Shown here: positions 1-10,454 of the stretch, one piece after another
Numbering within the stretch: position 1 is the first letter of the stretch
Layout of the letters: every line of letters starts with the position of its first letter
NCBI GenBank assembly: GCA_035222895.1
Contig: JAVYIG010001036.1
Location: 333,870-397,869 of the forward strand
Direction of reading: 5' to 3'
Source: Strongylocentrotus droebachiensis
Taxonomy: Eukaryota; Echinodermata; Echinoidea; Camarodonta; Strongylocentrotidae
DNA: 64,000 bases
Translations under genes and position numbers: made by a program
The notes under the pieces: generated by a model
What the model was told of the DNA's origin: nothing
Database searches by the model: none
The model's input: only the letters and a program-made list of their open reading frames with translations

Positions 1-160
1 TAGACAGAGGGACTTGATAGAGTGGTGGTCATTAAAACGGGTTTGACTGTTTGAGGCCTTTGAAATTGAATGCACAAAGGTATCACGTACTGCAATTCAG
101 CTCCTTAGTAAAATATAGCATGCTAGGAAGAAATAACTAAAACCTTCTTTCCTGACAATA

Positions 161-321
161 GGGACTTTTAGATTTACACGACGAGAACGTGGACCGCCAC
201 GTGTGACATCCTTTTAAGGTAATGTGACGTCCTTTTAAGGCACTGCCGGGCACGGCCCAGCGCCTTAACACAATGTCACACGCGGCAGTCCACGCTCTCG
301 TCCTGTAAATCTAAAAGTCCC
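161..321. mobile_element. Short TIR element (MITE), TA-flanked
   Basis: Both ends carry the same ~50-bp inverted sequence, beginning GGGACTTTTAGATTTACACG on the left and ending in its near complement on the right, and both are flanked by TA. The whole unit is about 161 bp with no coding capacity. Size, long inverted repeats and the TA dinucleotide fit a Tc1/mariner-type MITE. The family name is not recognised. Confidence 0.8.
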
Positions 322-322
322 T

Positions 323-1488
323 AATACTTCAAGGTGTGACCTTCAAATCTTAAGAATTTTTTTAAATCCTTATTTATATCCTATAAATATTCAAACTTCT
401 CCACAGCTCATCCGAAATTCCAAATAGTAATTAAAGTCCCCTAAACAAGAGAAATACTAATCACAGGCTGTTCCATTATCTGGATTACTGGCATTGCAAA
501 GCTTTTCAATCATTGGTTACGAATAAAGATTGCGGCCTTTGCAACATCCATAACAAATTTGTGTTTTAGTGCCACCAAAAGTTTTCTTGTCATTACCACG
601 AGCTTTTTATTTACATAAAAATAGTTGTTAGGTCTCGTTTAGATATGACGCGGCGAATCCGCGGCATTTTTGTCATATTCATGATGCCGTAAAGTGTAAT
701 ACGCTTCACATTTCTGTATCCTATAACACAGAACTCGGTGAATACGCGCAGGACCTTTAGTTGCGCGCATAATTAATTTACACGTACAAAAATAAAACCG
801 CGGCGGCTTTTTCATATAAGGTTTGCCGTTGTTTACCGCGTCATACCTGAAAAAGCCTTTATCGCTAATGAATAATTGGTAGCATTCGCTTCATGGACAG
901 GGCTTGAAGACCTTCAATTTCCGAAGGCCTTTCAAAGCTGACAAAGTGAAATATGGACTTTTGGTTTAATTTCCACTGCATTGATATACCTTCTCATTTG
1001 GTGAGTATTGTAAATATAGAATTCCCGCTTGCATTTAAAAATTTGCCCTTTAAAGCCAGTAAGTCTGTACTCTCATCCGTCTTAGTTAATATAAATGCAA
1101 ATTTTAAATTACCTAAGACAGGGATTCTAACGTTGTGGTTGTTTTTCTCAAAAGGATTACATTTTAAAAAATGCATTGAAAAAAAAAAAAAATCCTCAAA
1201 GAAGTGATATATATTACTTGCCGTATGCCACAGAAGAAAAATACAAAACTGCATTTAAAATCAAGGTGCATTAGAGGCGTACAACCTTCGTTACCATAAC
1301 TAGCATAGAAAGATAGTAAAGATCATTTGATACGAGGTGATTAGCTCCGTTATAATTTGTTTTCAAGGAACATTGAACTCACAAACAGCCATAACATTTC
1401 GCCATTACCAAGCTAGACACGATATTGTTTACCCACTCCATTCAACGTAACGTGATTCTCTTAAAAGCATAGTTCTCTTCTATAGTAA
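323..1488. other. Intergenic, no gene seen
   Basis: I see no convincing coding sequence. At about 640-850 there is a weak inverted arrangement: ATATGACGCGG on the left and the complement of GTATGACGCGG on the right, with CG-rich words between. It may be an eroded TIR element. The short frames at 953-1254 on both strands look like chance. Confidence 0.5.
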
Positions 1489-2823
1489 GATTCACACGAC
1501 TGTCTGGTAACTTTAAGTTAAGAGTATGGTTTTAACTTTGAAGTTATCTTGTAGTAAGGGACCGCAGGGAAACACTCGTGGTTAATGAACTTTTAGTTTA
1601 CACGGTGATATAAACCACAAGCGATCCTAAAGTTAGCGCGATATTATAGGAGCACGGGACCCTAACTGCAAGGCATGTGCCTTGTGGATACAGTTCACTT
1701 TGAGGTTATGTCAACTTGTAGTTTAAATGAATGCTTTCTCGGCTGGTATTAAGCTTTAAATACTCCTGGTTATGGTTCCGTTTGGACCCTCGACGTTGTC
1801 AGTAGATCATTGTTTACAACTTCGAGGTTTCGCCAACTAATACCCCCTTCACATACACGGATTTTCCTTACGAGTCCTTACGGATCGCCAACTCGTAGTC
1901 AATCGCAAGCATCCGTAAATAACTCGCTGGTATCCGTAAATAGCTCGTCACAACTCGCAACAACTCGCAGATACTCGTAAGGATCCGTGAAAGGAGAGGC
2001 AATTTGTTTGACATGTCAAAAATCTTCTTACGATTGTCCATGGATTTATTTGTCCGTAAATAACTCGTAAATAGGTCGTAACAATCCGTAAGTATCGTAA
2101 ACCGCTCGCATCAACACGTTACCATCCGTAAACTGCTCGCAAAAATACGTAAATGACTCGTAAAGATTTTCTCCAACGATTTGTTTCGGTTGGTTTACGA
2201 TTTGTTTACGGATTATTAACGGATTATTAACGGATTACTTACGGATCATTTCCGGATTATTACGAGTGCTTACGTGTTGTTTACGCTTTCATTCGGGTCG
2301 TGTTACAATGACTTTACGGATTGTTACGAGTTATTGCGAGCACTTAACGTGTAGTTACGAGTACTGTAACAAATAGATACGTATACTTTAAGTATTCTAA
2401 CGTATCGTTTAGGTTTTGGGGGAAAGGTATAAAAGCTGCAAATTTGAACACTTCATTTTCAGTTGTTATTTTTTGGTTAAAAATCGTAAGGACTTGTAAA
2501 TACTCGTAACTAACTCGTAACTATTCGTAACAACACGTTAACAGGTCGTTACTAAAACGTAAGTTGCTCGTAGGTATCCGTGACAACTCGTAACAAATCG
2601 TGGAATTCTGCCGTAAGTATATCGTAATAACTCGTAATAATCCGTAACCGTAAATAGTTCGTAATAACTCGTAGCAACTCTTAAATCGGTCGTAAAAGTG
2701 GCCAAATCGTAAGGATCCGTGAAAGATCCGTGACTTTGTGCGATCCGTAAGGACTCGTTAGAAAAATCCGTGTATGTGAAGGGGGTATTAAGGGTTTAAA
2801 ACTACGACGATCCCGTGCGAACG
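1489..2823. mobile_element. TIR-like element, copy A, interrupted by a nested element
   Basis: The outer parts (1489-1842 and 2786-2823) resemble 29693-30022 in order and wording. Both start with a TTCACACGAC/TTTACACGAC-like end, both have an internal 'aaggt-ctcgc / gaggtttcgcc' stretch, and both finish with a GTGTGAACG/GTGCGAACG-like end preceded by 'aaactac'. No coding capacity is seen. Copy A is split by the 943-bp element at 1843-2785. Age looks moderate, because the two copies differ at many positions. Confidence 0.6.
1843..2785. mobile_element. Nested TA-flanked foldback element built of CGTAA words
   Basis: The ends are near-perfect inverted repeats: CCCCCTTCACATACACGGAT on the left and its complement on the right, followed inward by matching 'acgagtccttacggatcgc' sequence. 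TA flanks both sides. Almost all of the interior is degenerate repetition of 8-12 bp words such as aCTCGTAA and aTCCGTAA. These run forward in about 1880-2160, in the opposite sense (TTACGGAT, TTACGAGT) in about 2190-2360, and forward again in about 2480-2760. No protein is encoded. Confidence 0.8.
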
Positions 2824-3044
2824 TTGCTATTGTTATTGTCTTGGAAACATGAATAAATGAAGAGTCACTATTGTGCGGTTGGAGAAATTGAGATTCAATT
2901 TCCTATGTTTTCATATTTTCTTATTTGTTATCTTGGAATCGAGAACAACGGCTCATTCGCATAGGACACAAACAGGACATAGCTGACTTTGTATAATGTG
3001 TATTACAGGATAAACGAATCTTGTTAATGACTTATTTTTTATGA

Positions 3045-3225
3045 AAGCAGAAAAATAAGACAAAATACAATTGCGAAAGTTTGAAGTAAATCGGACGAAT
3101 TATAACAAATTATAAATGTTTGAGATGTGAGATCACTGACTTAATCTATGCGAATCTCAAATTGCCAATCCAGTCGATGGATTTTGAAGATGTCATGGAC
3201 AACTCTCCGTTTTTTCGTGAATAAA
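3045..3225 (+). repeat. Dispersed repeat with AAATCGGAC core
   Basis: The stretch 'gcgaaagtttgaagtaaatcgg' followed by 'aaatgtttgaga' and 'tctatgcgaatctcaaattg' has diverged relatives at 36,483-36,760 (same strand) and 38,180-38,335 (opposite strand). It has no coding capacity. It probably belongs to the TTAA-flanked MITE group described at 36-38 kb, but the ends of this copy are not clear. Confidence 0.55.
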
Positions 3226-3659
3226 AGATAATAATAAAATAAATAATAAAATAAAAAACAACCAAACAAAAAACCAACAACTTTAAACCATGTACGATGG
3301 TACGGGATAATAATGTTGGCTCACATTTTGTTCTCTTATTTCTATAAAAATCAGCATAATACAAACAAGAGCCTTTTTTTTTAGAGGACTCCTTTTTTTA
3401 AGGGGAACAATTAAACAGACACAAACGCGCACGCACACTATATTCGTATTTTGTTATAAACTGAAACCCGTATGTGGCATGTTCACTAGGCTAAGGATGA
3501 GAAAGCATGATGGTTATAGGTTAATTTAATATTAAGGCCAGTAAGGATCTTAACTCGGATTAACATCATGAACTGGGTTACCTCCATCCAGGTGCATGAG
3601 TTTTCAGGTTCGTCGACAAGTCTTCTCATAATTTGTTTTTACTTTTCTTTTATTTGTAT

Positions 3660-4051
3660 TTAAAGATAAACTCCAGTTCTGGTATAAAAAAGAAAATTAA
3701 TCTCACAGAATCAAACGAAACTTACACTGAATGTTCAAGATTACAAATGAATGACATGTGCCAAACAATTTTGGAAGAAAATGTGTACTGGCTGAGTAAT
3801 GAGCATAGAAAGACAAGGAAATCAAGGTAGTACTAGCCCCGACACCATTTTTGTTGTCCCATATATAGCTTTCTGTGTACTGTGTTTTTTACTGTACCAA
3901 GACTTGGCCAAATATATTATGATTTTGATGACTCCAGAACCTTGCAGTGCACACAAATACTTACATGCTACATGATCAACTGTTTCTGATCCATTCCACA
4001 CCTTTTCTTTCACAATGCAATCGCATTACCAGAACTCACCTTTATCTTTAA
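3660..4051 (-). mobile_element. TTAA-flanked MITE (piggyBac-like target), about 390 bp
   Basis: The left end reads TTAAAGATAAACTCCAG and the right end is its near complement, finishing in TTAA. The body matches 56956-57349 in the opposite orientation over nearly its whole length: GATTGCATTGTG, AGTACTACCTTGATTTCC and AAGGTTCTGGAGTCATC are recognisable in both. TTAA at both outer edges suggests a piggyBac-type mover. The family name is inference because canonical piggyBac ends usually begin CCC. The frames translated inside are not genes. Confidence 0.8.
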
Positions 4052-5485
4052 CTATTTATACGCCACTCCAATCATCTAACTTTAGTTTGCTACAGTACAT
4101 CGTTTTAATCATGGAATAGATACATGTATGTAAAAAGGCTTCAAGAATCTTTAAATGTCTAGTGATTAATCTTAATCTATACTCGTGTTAAAAGGGTTGT
4201 CATGAAGATAATCAAGATCGAAAATGGGTAATTTTACAAAGCCATTGTGCTGCACAAGGGAATCCATCCATCAATTGGTTCATATCATTTTGTGCAGAAT
4301 TACAATCCATAGCAATGCGTAAGAAACTTAATGCACGCTCTGTCAAGGTGCGAACCTTTAATTATTGATCCTATCTTATCTTGCCCCACGCCCTTAATCG
4401 TTTTCTCCGAATTGTACAACTTCATCCCATCTTAAGACGTTTACTATCTCCTCTTGATCCTCTCTGGACGCCCACTTGTTATAGGGAAAAAACTTCAGGA
4501 TTGTATTAGTATCCCTTGTAAATGGGTTCCCCGACACCAGTAAAACTTTGCAAACTGATTAATCACTTTTGGCAACACCATAATTATAACAAAAGTTTTG
4601 TCCCTGAAAAATAACATTTACAGGTCTACAGCTTTGGGAACGTTTCATCGCCTAAGTTGAAAAAACTCTCACGCCGAAAAAAGAGGGAATGGCAAAAAGG
4701 GAGAGCAAGATAGACAGGAGAACGGGAGGGAGAGTACAATGAGAGGAAGGAAATAGTGACGACCAGAGACGAGGAGAGAGACGAAAGAAAGATGGGGAGA
4801 GGAAGGGAGATACAACGTGAAATAGAAGGAAGGGATGAGGAGACGGGGAGGAGAAAATGACACAGTATAGAGGGGAGGGAGGGTTGAGAGAGAACAGTAA
4901 AAATAACGATAAAAAGAATCCCCACATTAACCAATTATTATATTTAGTATGCGATTCTAGTAATTCATTGAAATGTTGAATCAATGACCCCATGTATAGA
5001 GAAAAATGTGTGGGTCTACATTTATTCCGGTACGTAAGCCCTGATCAACGTCAAATACGTCAAGGGTACTATACAATAATTCATAGAGGCATGGGTGTGC
5101 ATTGAAGGGCTTCATGTATTTACTTGGTATAATTCACTGCACTTGGCAGCCAAATTGCATTTTGGTAAATAATAATTTGAGCATGCTTCAGGGGTTGAGA
5201 TGATTCTATGTTGGTGGGAAGAGCGTCCAGTTTAGTGAACCCAGGTTTAGATTATTGGGTCTCGATCCTTCCGGAAAAAATGATCGCATGTGCGCAGTAT
5301 TATTGGACGAAAATTAATTTTACAACGGTGAACATAAAATTAAAGAACTAAACAAGTAATCATGCTTTGGTTTTCATCTAAAGTCAAAGGCGCACTGGAT
5401 GAAAAAAAAAGGAAGCTTGTGGAAACGGCAGGATACTTACCCCTGCCACAATTGCTTTACGTCATTTCCCTAAACTTCAACCCTA
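4052..5485. other. Intergenic, with a polypurine stretch
   Basis: No gene is seen. About 4661-4905 is almost pure A/G on the plus strand (ggaggg, gagagg and similar), which gives several spurious serine/leucine-rich minus-strand frames. The remainder is unremarkable AT-rich sequence. Confidence 0.55.
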
Positions 5486-6329
5486 CACACTAAGAAAAAA
5501 TGGTGCAACTATGCACCTTTAGGGGTTCAAACCGATGCAACAATAGCAGCACCTTTAGGGGTTAAATCCTGTACCCTTTTTAAAGGTGCAATCCTGCACC
5601 CTTTAAAAGGGTGCAAGATTGAACCTTTGAGGGGACATGTTAGTACCCTTTATGGTTCAATCCTGCACCTTTAGGGGTGCAAACCGATGCAACAATAGCA
5701 GCACCTTTAGGGGTTAAATCCTGCACCCTTTAAGGAGGGTGCCAGATTGCACCTTTTGGGAGATATGTTAGTACCCTTAATGGTTCAATCCTGCTCCTTT
5801 AGGGGTGCAAACCGATGCAATATCAGCACCTTTAGGGGTTCAATCCTGCACCCTTTAATAGGTGCAATCCTGCACCCATCATCGAGGAATACTCATGAAA
5901 TTTGCTCGTACACAAATACATATTAAACATGCATGATGTTTCTTGGTTAGTAATCATATAATCAATATATGTATTGCTAAAACGTGAATGTAATTGTAAC
6001 ATGATCAGACAAAATAATCTATTGGTTAATGATTGCCGAAGGAAAATACAAATCAAAAAATTGATGTGCATTGTCATAATTTGCTTAACAAAATCATGAA
6101 AAATGTATTTTTATGTGAACACGTGGAAAGTAATCATGAATATGCATGCAATATGCAAATTTTATTTTGCACCCTTTTTTGGTCGATAGGGTTCATTTTT
6201 GTGGGAAGGGTGCAAAATATTATATTGCACCCTTTTTTGAACCCCTTTTACTTCAATAGGGTTCATTTTTATGTAAAGGGTGCAAACTCTTATTTTGCAC
6301 CCTTTTTTGCACCCTTTTTTCTTAGAGTG
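5486..6329. mobile_element. TA-flanked element built of GGGTGCAA words
   Basis: The ends are inverted (CACACTAAGAAAAAATGGTG on the left, complement of CACTCTAAGAAAAAAGGGTG on the right) with TA outside both. The left part contains about 2.7 tandem units of roughly 140 bp that start GCACCTTTAGGGGT (5514, 5657, 5794). The right part has inverted GGGTGCAAA / TTGCACCCTTTTTT pairs. No transposase is present, so it would be non-autonomous. Confidence 0.75.
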
Positions 6330-6342
6330 TAGACCCAATACT

Positions 6343-6403
6343 ATATCCAACTCTAACTCTAACCCTAACTCTAACCTTAACTCTAAACCTATACTAAAGC
6401 CCA
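6343..6403. repeat. Short telomere-like run
   Basis: About nine degenerate copies of CTAACTC/CTAACCC follow one another. CTAACCC is the complement of the metazoan telomere unit TTAGGG. The run is too short and impure to be a chromosome end and is probably an interstitial relic. Confidence 0.5.
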
Positions 6404-6480
6404 ACTGTAACATTAAAACCCTATACCTTTTACAAAATTGAACCCGGAGAAATCGGGAGCAAATTTCGGGACACGTATGG

Positions 6481-6845
6481 AATACGTTTATTTTGATGTT
6501 ATCAAAATAAACCCAATTGTAATAGAATGCAATAGTGTAGGCCGGAAATATGCGGCAAGCCGGTGACTACACACGATAGCGCGCCTCTTTTGTAAAATGA
6601 TATTGAGGTCAATAACCGAATGTTTCCCAGCAGGTCGGCAAATATCAAACATAGGCGCATCTCTTTGTAACCTACATTGAGGTCACAAAGCCGAATCTTT
6701 ACCACGCGTGTTTTGTAAATATCAATGATAGGCGCGCTTTTGTAATACATATCGGGGTCGCAAGGCAAGTGTTTCCCACGACGTGTATTTTTACTAATCA
6801 ATGGGTCATTCTCAGCTAATACTCCGTTTGAGTTGGTCGTGTTTT
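6481..6845 (+). repeat. Split direct repeat A1 (left end of the YR element)
   Basis: This 365-bp block recurs at 12296-12660 with no difference that I can see. Near its outer edge is a short perfect inverted pair, TTTATTTTGAT / ATCAAAATAAA with a 3-bp spacer (about 6488-6512), a plausible recombinase-binding site. The rest is about three degenerate tandem units of roughly 75 bp that share GGCGCGCTTTTGTAA, 'attgaggtca' and 'gaatgtttccca'. Confidence 0.85.
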
Positions 6846-6929
6846 ATTGGACTCAGAATTATACATGCTAATTGTACACAGGTTGTCGCTGTTGAACTGA
6901 CTGCACCGGTTAGTTTCTATTATCACTGG

Positions 6930-7165
6930 GTTTCACACCAATACGCTGGATATTCGGAATTGAACAGAGAGACAGCTACACGGGATATAAGGATTAAACG
7001 GTGGAAAAGTTACACTGGATATCTGGAATAAACAGAGGAAGAGTTACACTGGATAATTGGATCTAAAAAGAGAAAATGTTACACTTGATATTTGGAATTG
7101 AACAGAGGAGTAATTGTATTGGATAGCTGGAATTAAATATTGGAGGAAGTTACATCGGAGCTCGG
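6930..7165. repeat. About six degenerate 35-bp tandem units in the element leader
   Basis: Units resemble TTACACTGGATATCTGGAAT followed by 'aaacagaggaag' and recur with a period near 35 bp. They lie between A1 and the first open frame, in what would be an untranslated leader of the retroelement. Function is unknown. Confidence 0.65.
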
Positions 7166-7215
7166 ATTGCGGCATAGTCGTCTAACTAGCTCGTCTGTAT
7201 TGTGTGGACGACAAG

Positions 7216-7399
7216 ATGGGGAAGTCTAAGGCGTCTACGGGACGAAAGGGCAAAGGAAAGCGGAGAGAGCCAGCGCTTCAAAACAGTGACCCGATCAGGG
7301 GGACAACGCCAGCTCCACATTCTCGAGTGACGAGACGCGGCTCGAGGAGTAACCCAGCCGCTTCGGCAGGGCGGGAGCGCCAAGGAGACCAGACTCCGA

Positions 7400-7444
<45 letters not shown>

Positions 7445-7506
7445 AACATCACAGAATCCCTGGAAACGGCGAATCAACCGTCTATTGTCCATCCTCCACC
7501 CGGTGA
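7216..7506 (+). CDS. Basic leader ORF of the YR element (fossil)
   Basis: This short open frame begins MGKSKASTGRKGKGKRR and stays rich in Lys, Arg, Gly and Ser, with a nuclear-localisation-like start. It then crosses a 42-base poly-G run (7401-7442) that reads as poly-Gly. I recognise no domain. It sits where Ngaro/DIRS elements carry their first ORF, which is why it is listed. A GTGAGT donor-like site lies near 7503, and a pyrimidine-rich stretch ending in TAG lies near 9870. Splicing across this interval is possible, since introns are known in the group. The poly-G run may vary in length between individuals or be misassembled. Confidence in a real product is low to moderate. Confidence 0.4.
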
Positions 7507-7959
7507 GTTACCTAGCCACAGGCTAGTCTCATCTTCTAATTCCGCAAACATATCATTCCCTAAGGAGATGGGGGAGATGGCGCAGTGAGACATATAAACT
7601 TTATGTCCGTTAATAGGTTGGACAAGGTCGGGTTGATTGTAGGCAAAGGAGATAGGGGCCTACATATAAGGTGTGGATATAATTATGGAGAGTTAGTACG
7701 ATTGCTTACTTTGTTTTCAATAATTTTAACCAGCTCAGTGGGATGTTATTCATTTTCGTATAACCACGCACTTATTTGGGGTTAGTCGTGTTTCGACAAG
7801 TGATGTTGTACAATATTTAGTATGTTAAACAAGTTCAGTAAGATACTAGAAATGCAATCGTGTCAGAACGATGTGCGTGCAGTGACGCCATGTTTTTACA
7901 TGTCAAACGAAAGAGCATCTCTCGGACTAGTTACGCAGAGTATGAAGTAGCATTTAATG

Positions 7960-9400
7960 TCATGCTTGACCGATTTAAAAAAAAAAAAAAAAAAAAAGTC
8001 CGGCTTCTTGATGCTCTGCACTTGGCCACTTAGAATGTGCCTGTAAAATTTCAAGAAAAATAAAGATCGTTCTGGGGTCCAGAGGCGTGAACCCGATTTG
8101 CCCCATAGACAATGCGTGTAATGCGTGGGCGGAAAACGTACAGGATCTGTATTATGACCGGACTTTAATTGTTTGTTTTTTCTCTCTCTTTATGTCACTT
8201 TATCTGACGTATTTGGTATCATGGGAAAGAGAATTTCATGGTTGTTATTGTAAACAACTTTTTTTTTTTTTTTTTGTTTTTTGTTTTTTTTTTTTTTTGT
8301 TTTTTTTTTGTTTTTTTTGTTTTTGTTTTTTTTTTTTTTTTTTTTTGTTTTTTTTTTTTTGTTCTATGGTAATCCTATCGAAACACGTGATGTAAAATAG
8401 ATTTATAGGACAAAATTGCGTCTTAAATGACCCCCTTGACCAATTTTAAAAAATCCGGCCAAGAGGTGCCCTGCGTATTGCAACTCGGAATGTCACTGCG
8501 AAATTTCAAGGAAAAAAAAAAAAGAAAAAAAAAAAAAAGAAAAAAGGGACGTTTAGGGGGTGAAAAGCAGTCTGAAAAAATGACGCCATAGCCGATACGT
8601 GTTATATTATTGGGCGGAAACTCGGCGGAATTCGTATAATGACCCTTGTTCAAATGTGATTTACTCAAAATTTTCTGTGTGAACATATACCATACTTGGT
8701 ATCATTCGAAAGGGCACTTCATTGCGGTCAGTTTGACACCGTTGTCATCTGCGCGCAATGTACTGCACGCGTTAAAGGCGCTATTACGTAACGCATAGTC
8801 AATTCATCATTTTTGGCGATAACTTTGCGCTGACGTATTCGAATTTTGCCAAACTTGGCAGACAGTTGTCACGTATATGGATACATGTGTCTGCCAAGTT
8901 TCATTGATGTAGGTATAAAGATCGTTATTTTAGAGTAAGTTGAAGTTATTTCGGAATTTTCTCGAAAATGGCGAATTTGGAAGGCATTTTTTCTCAAATT
9001 TGGTCAGTGTTAGGGTATATAATTTTGTATATGGCTAGAGGACATATCTTCAAGTATCTAAATCCAAAAAAGGGTACGGGTTTGCCAAGCCATTATGAAG
9101 ATACGGCCACAGAGGGAAAGCCAATTCCTAAAACTTTAGAGGGCGCTATTTATGTTGTGCAAAGCCATTGGAGCGTGAAATTTGGCACGGCTATGTGCAA
9201 TTATGAGATAAAGATACTGTGAGATTTAAAAACAAAACGGAATTTATATGAGAAAGTTATGGCAGTTTTAGATTATTTAGGGGTCCATTTTTCAAGAACT
9301 TGAGATTTATTGGAGGAGTCGGTTTTAGATTTGAAATTCGAGTATGAAGATGGCATTGTGAAGGTCAAGTCATACGTCGCAGATGAAAGGACATCTCTCA
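7960..9400. repeat. Non-coding internal region of the YR element with degenerate repeated modules
   Basis: Two loosely matching blocks start near 7965 and 8425. Each has 'gaccnattttaaaaaa', 'tccggc', a cytosine/guanine-rich line, 'aaatttcaaggaaaa', 'gggcggaaa' and then 'ttggtatcat.gaaag'. A further partial unit with 'gaaaggacatctct' appears near 9385 and also near 7908. Poly-A and long poly-T runs (about 8260-8360) interrupt the blocks. No protein is apparent. Confidence 0.5.
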
Positions 9401-9983
9401 GACTATCTAGAGGAATTTGTTAAAAGTTTGTAGGATCTAGGATAGTGGGGATGGGAAGGAAGATATAAAGGCCTTGAAATGGACCAGAAACGGACAAAAT
9501 GGCGCCTGGACGGTCATGCATGAGTGATTTCCAAAATCGAAGAAAGTAGTGACCTTGATGAGATGTTAGAGACTATGCCTATGAAATTTGAAAGGAAAAA
9601 GATATGAGGAAAGCACCTAACTAGGAATCACAAACACTACGTGCAAAACGAATGCGATTTCCTGACGATAAGGATAAGGAAAAGGAGAATATTAATGGGG
9701 CAGAATGTGAGCGAAAACAAGGCAATGACGAAGGTCGTCATTGCAATAATATGCTATATAGAATTGAATTTGCTTCGCTTATGTAATTATGTTAGAAACC
9801 TTTGGTTCTATAAGCCCATAAAAGGTACGCCATACTCGGAAGGAATTTGGTTTTTATCTTTCTCCAAATAGGTGCCCAGGCTCACCGGGTTTGGGTGTGC
9901 GGAGACATTCTCGTGAGGCGAGCTGGTGAGCGGGCGTTTACCAGAGGCTGTCGAGACCTGGGAATCGCTGGTTGTGAGGTGGC

Positions 9984-10454
9984 ATGGCACGGGCGAGGAG
10001 GGGCGTCGCTATACGCGATTTCCCGCGTCAATTACAGGGCCAAGTGAGGTTCGGTCCTTCTCCATCGGAGCTAATCATCCATGCGGGCTCGAACGACTTG
10101 GGGCGTTATTTTGCAAAGGACTGTCGACAAGCGGTGGATGAAGCACTGAATACAGCGCGGTCATTGTTGCCGCAATGCTACATTTCATTTTCAAGCATCT
10201 TACCTCGCCTGTATTACTATGGCCATGATGTACACGTCACGTCGCAGGTCGTCATCGATGATGTGCGGAAAGGTGTCAACAAGTATGCCAGACGGAGGGT
10301 CCGGCGTATGTGTAGTGGATCGTTCATAGGCCACAATTTCAATGTCCAAGAACACTGGTATTTTCACAGAGATGGCGTGCATCTGTCTGATGAGGGATGT
10401 GATCTTCTCATGGAGAACTTTGCGTCAGCGGTTCGATTTGCTCTTAATCTTTGA
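9984..10454 (+). CDS. SGNH-hydrolase-like ORF of the YR element (fossil)
   Basis: This frame of 156 residues contains IIHAGSNDLG (residues 31-40), matching the GxND block of SGNH/GDSL esterases, and RDGVHLSDEG (129-138), matching the C-terminal DxxH block with Asp130 and His133. Between them lies 'SILPRLYYYG', a motif I associate with SGNH proteins carried by animal retroelements. SGNH enzymes act as esterases or acyl-hydrolases through a Ser-Asn-Gly-His set, but the role in retroelements is unknown. The region as a whole appears broken, and related coding sequence lies just outside this frame. The assignment to the SGNH family is strong. That it makes a functional enzyme is not supported. 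No reverse transcriptase or tyrosine recombinase accompanies it. Confidence 0.75.
   Translation: MARARRGVAIRDFPRQLQGQVRFGPSPSELIIHAGSNDLGRYFAKDCRQAVDEALNTARSLLPQCYISFSSILPRLYYYGHDVHVTSQVVIDDVRKGVNKYARRRVRRMCSGSFIGHNFNVQEHWYFHRDGVHLSDEGCDLLMENFASAVRFALNL

Noticed and set aside
6502-6801. Minus-strand 99-codon frame, identical at 12317-12616
   Set aside because: It is conserved only because A1 and A2 are copies of one repeat. It lies antisense to the element and resembles no known protein.
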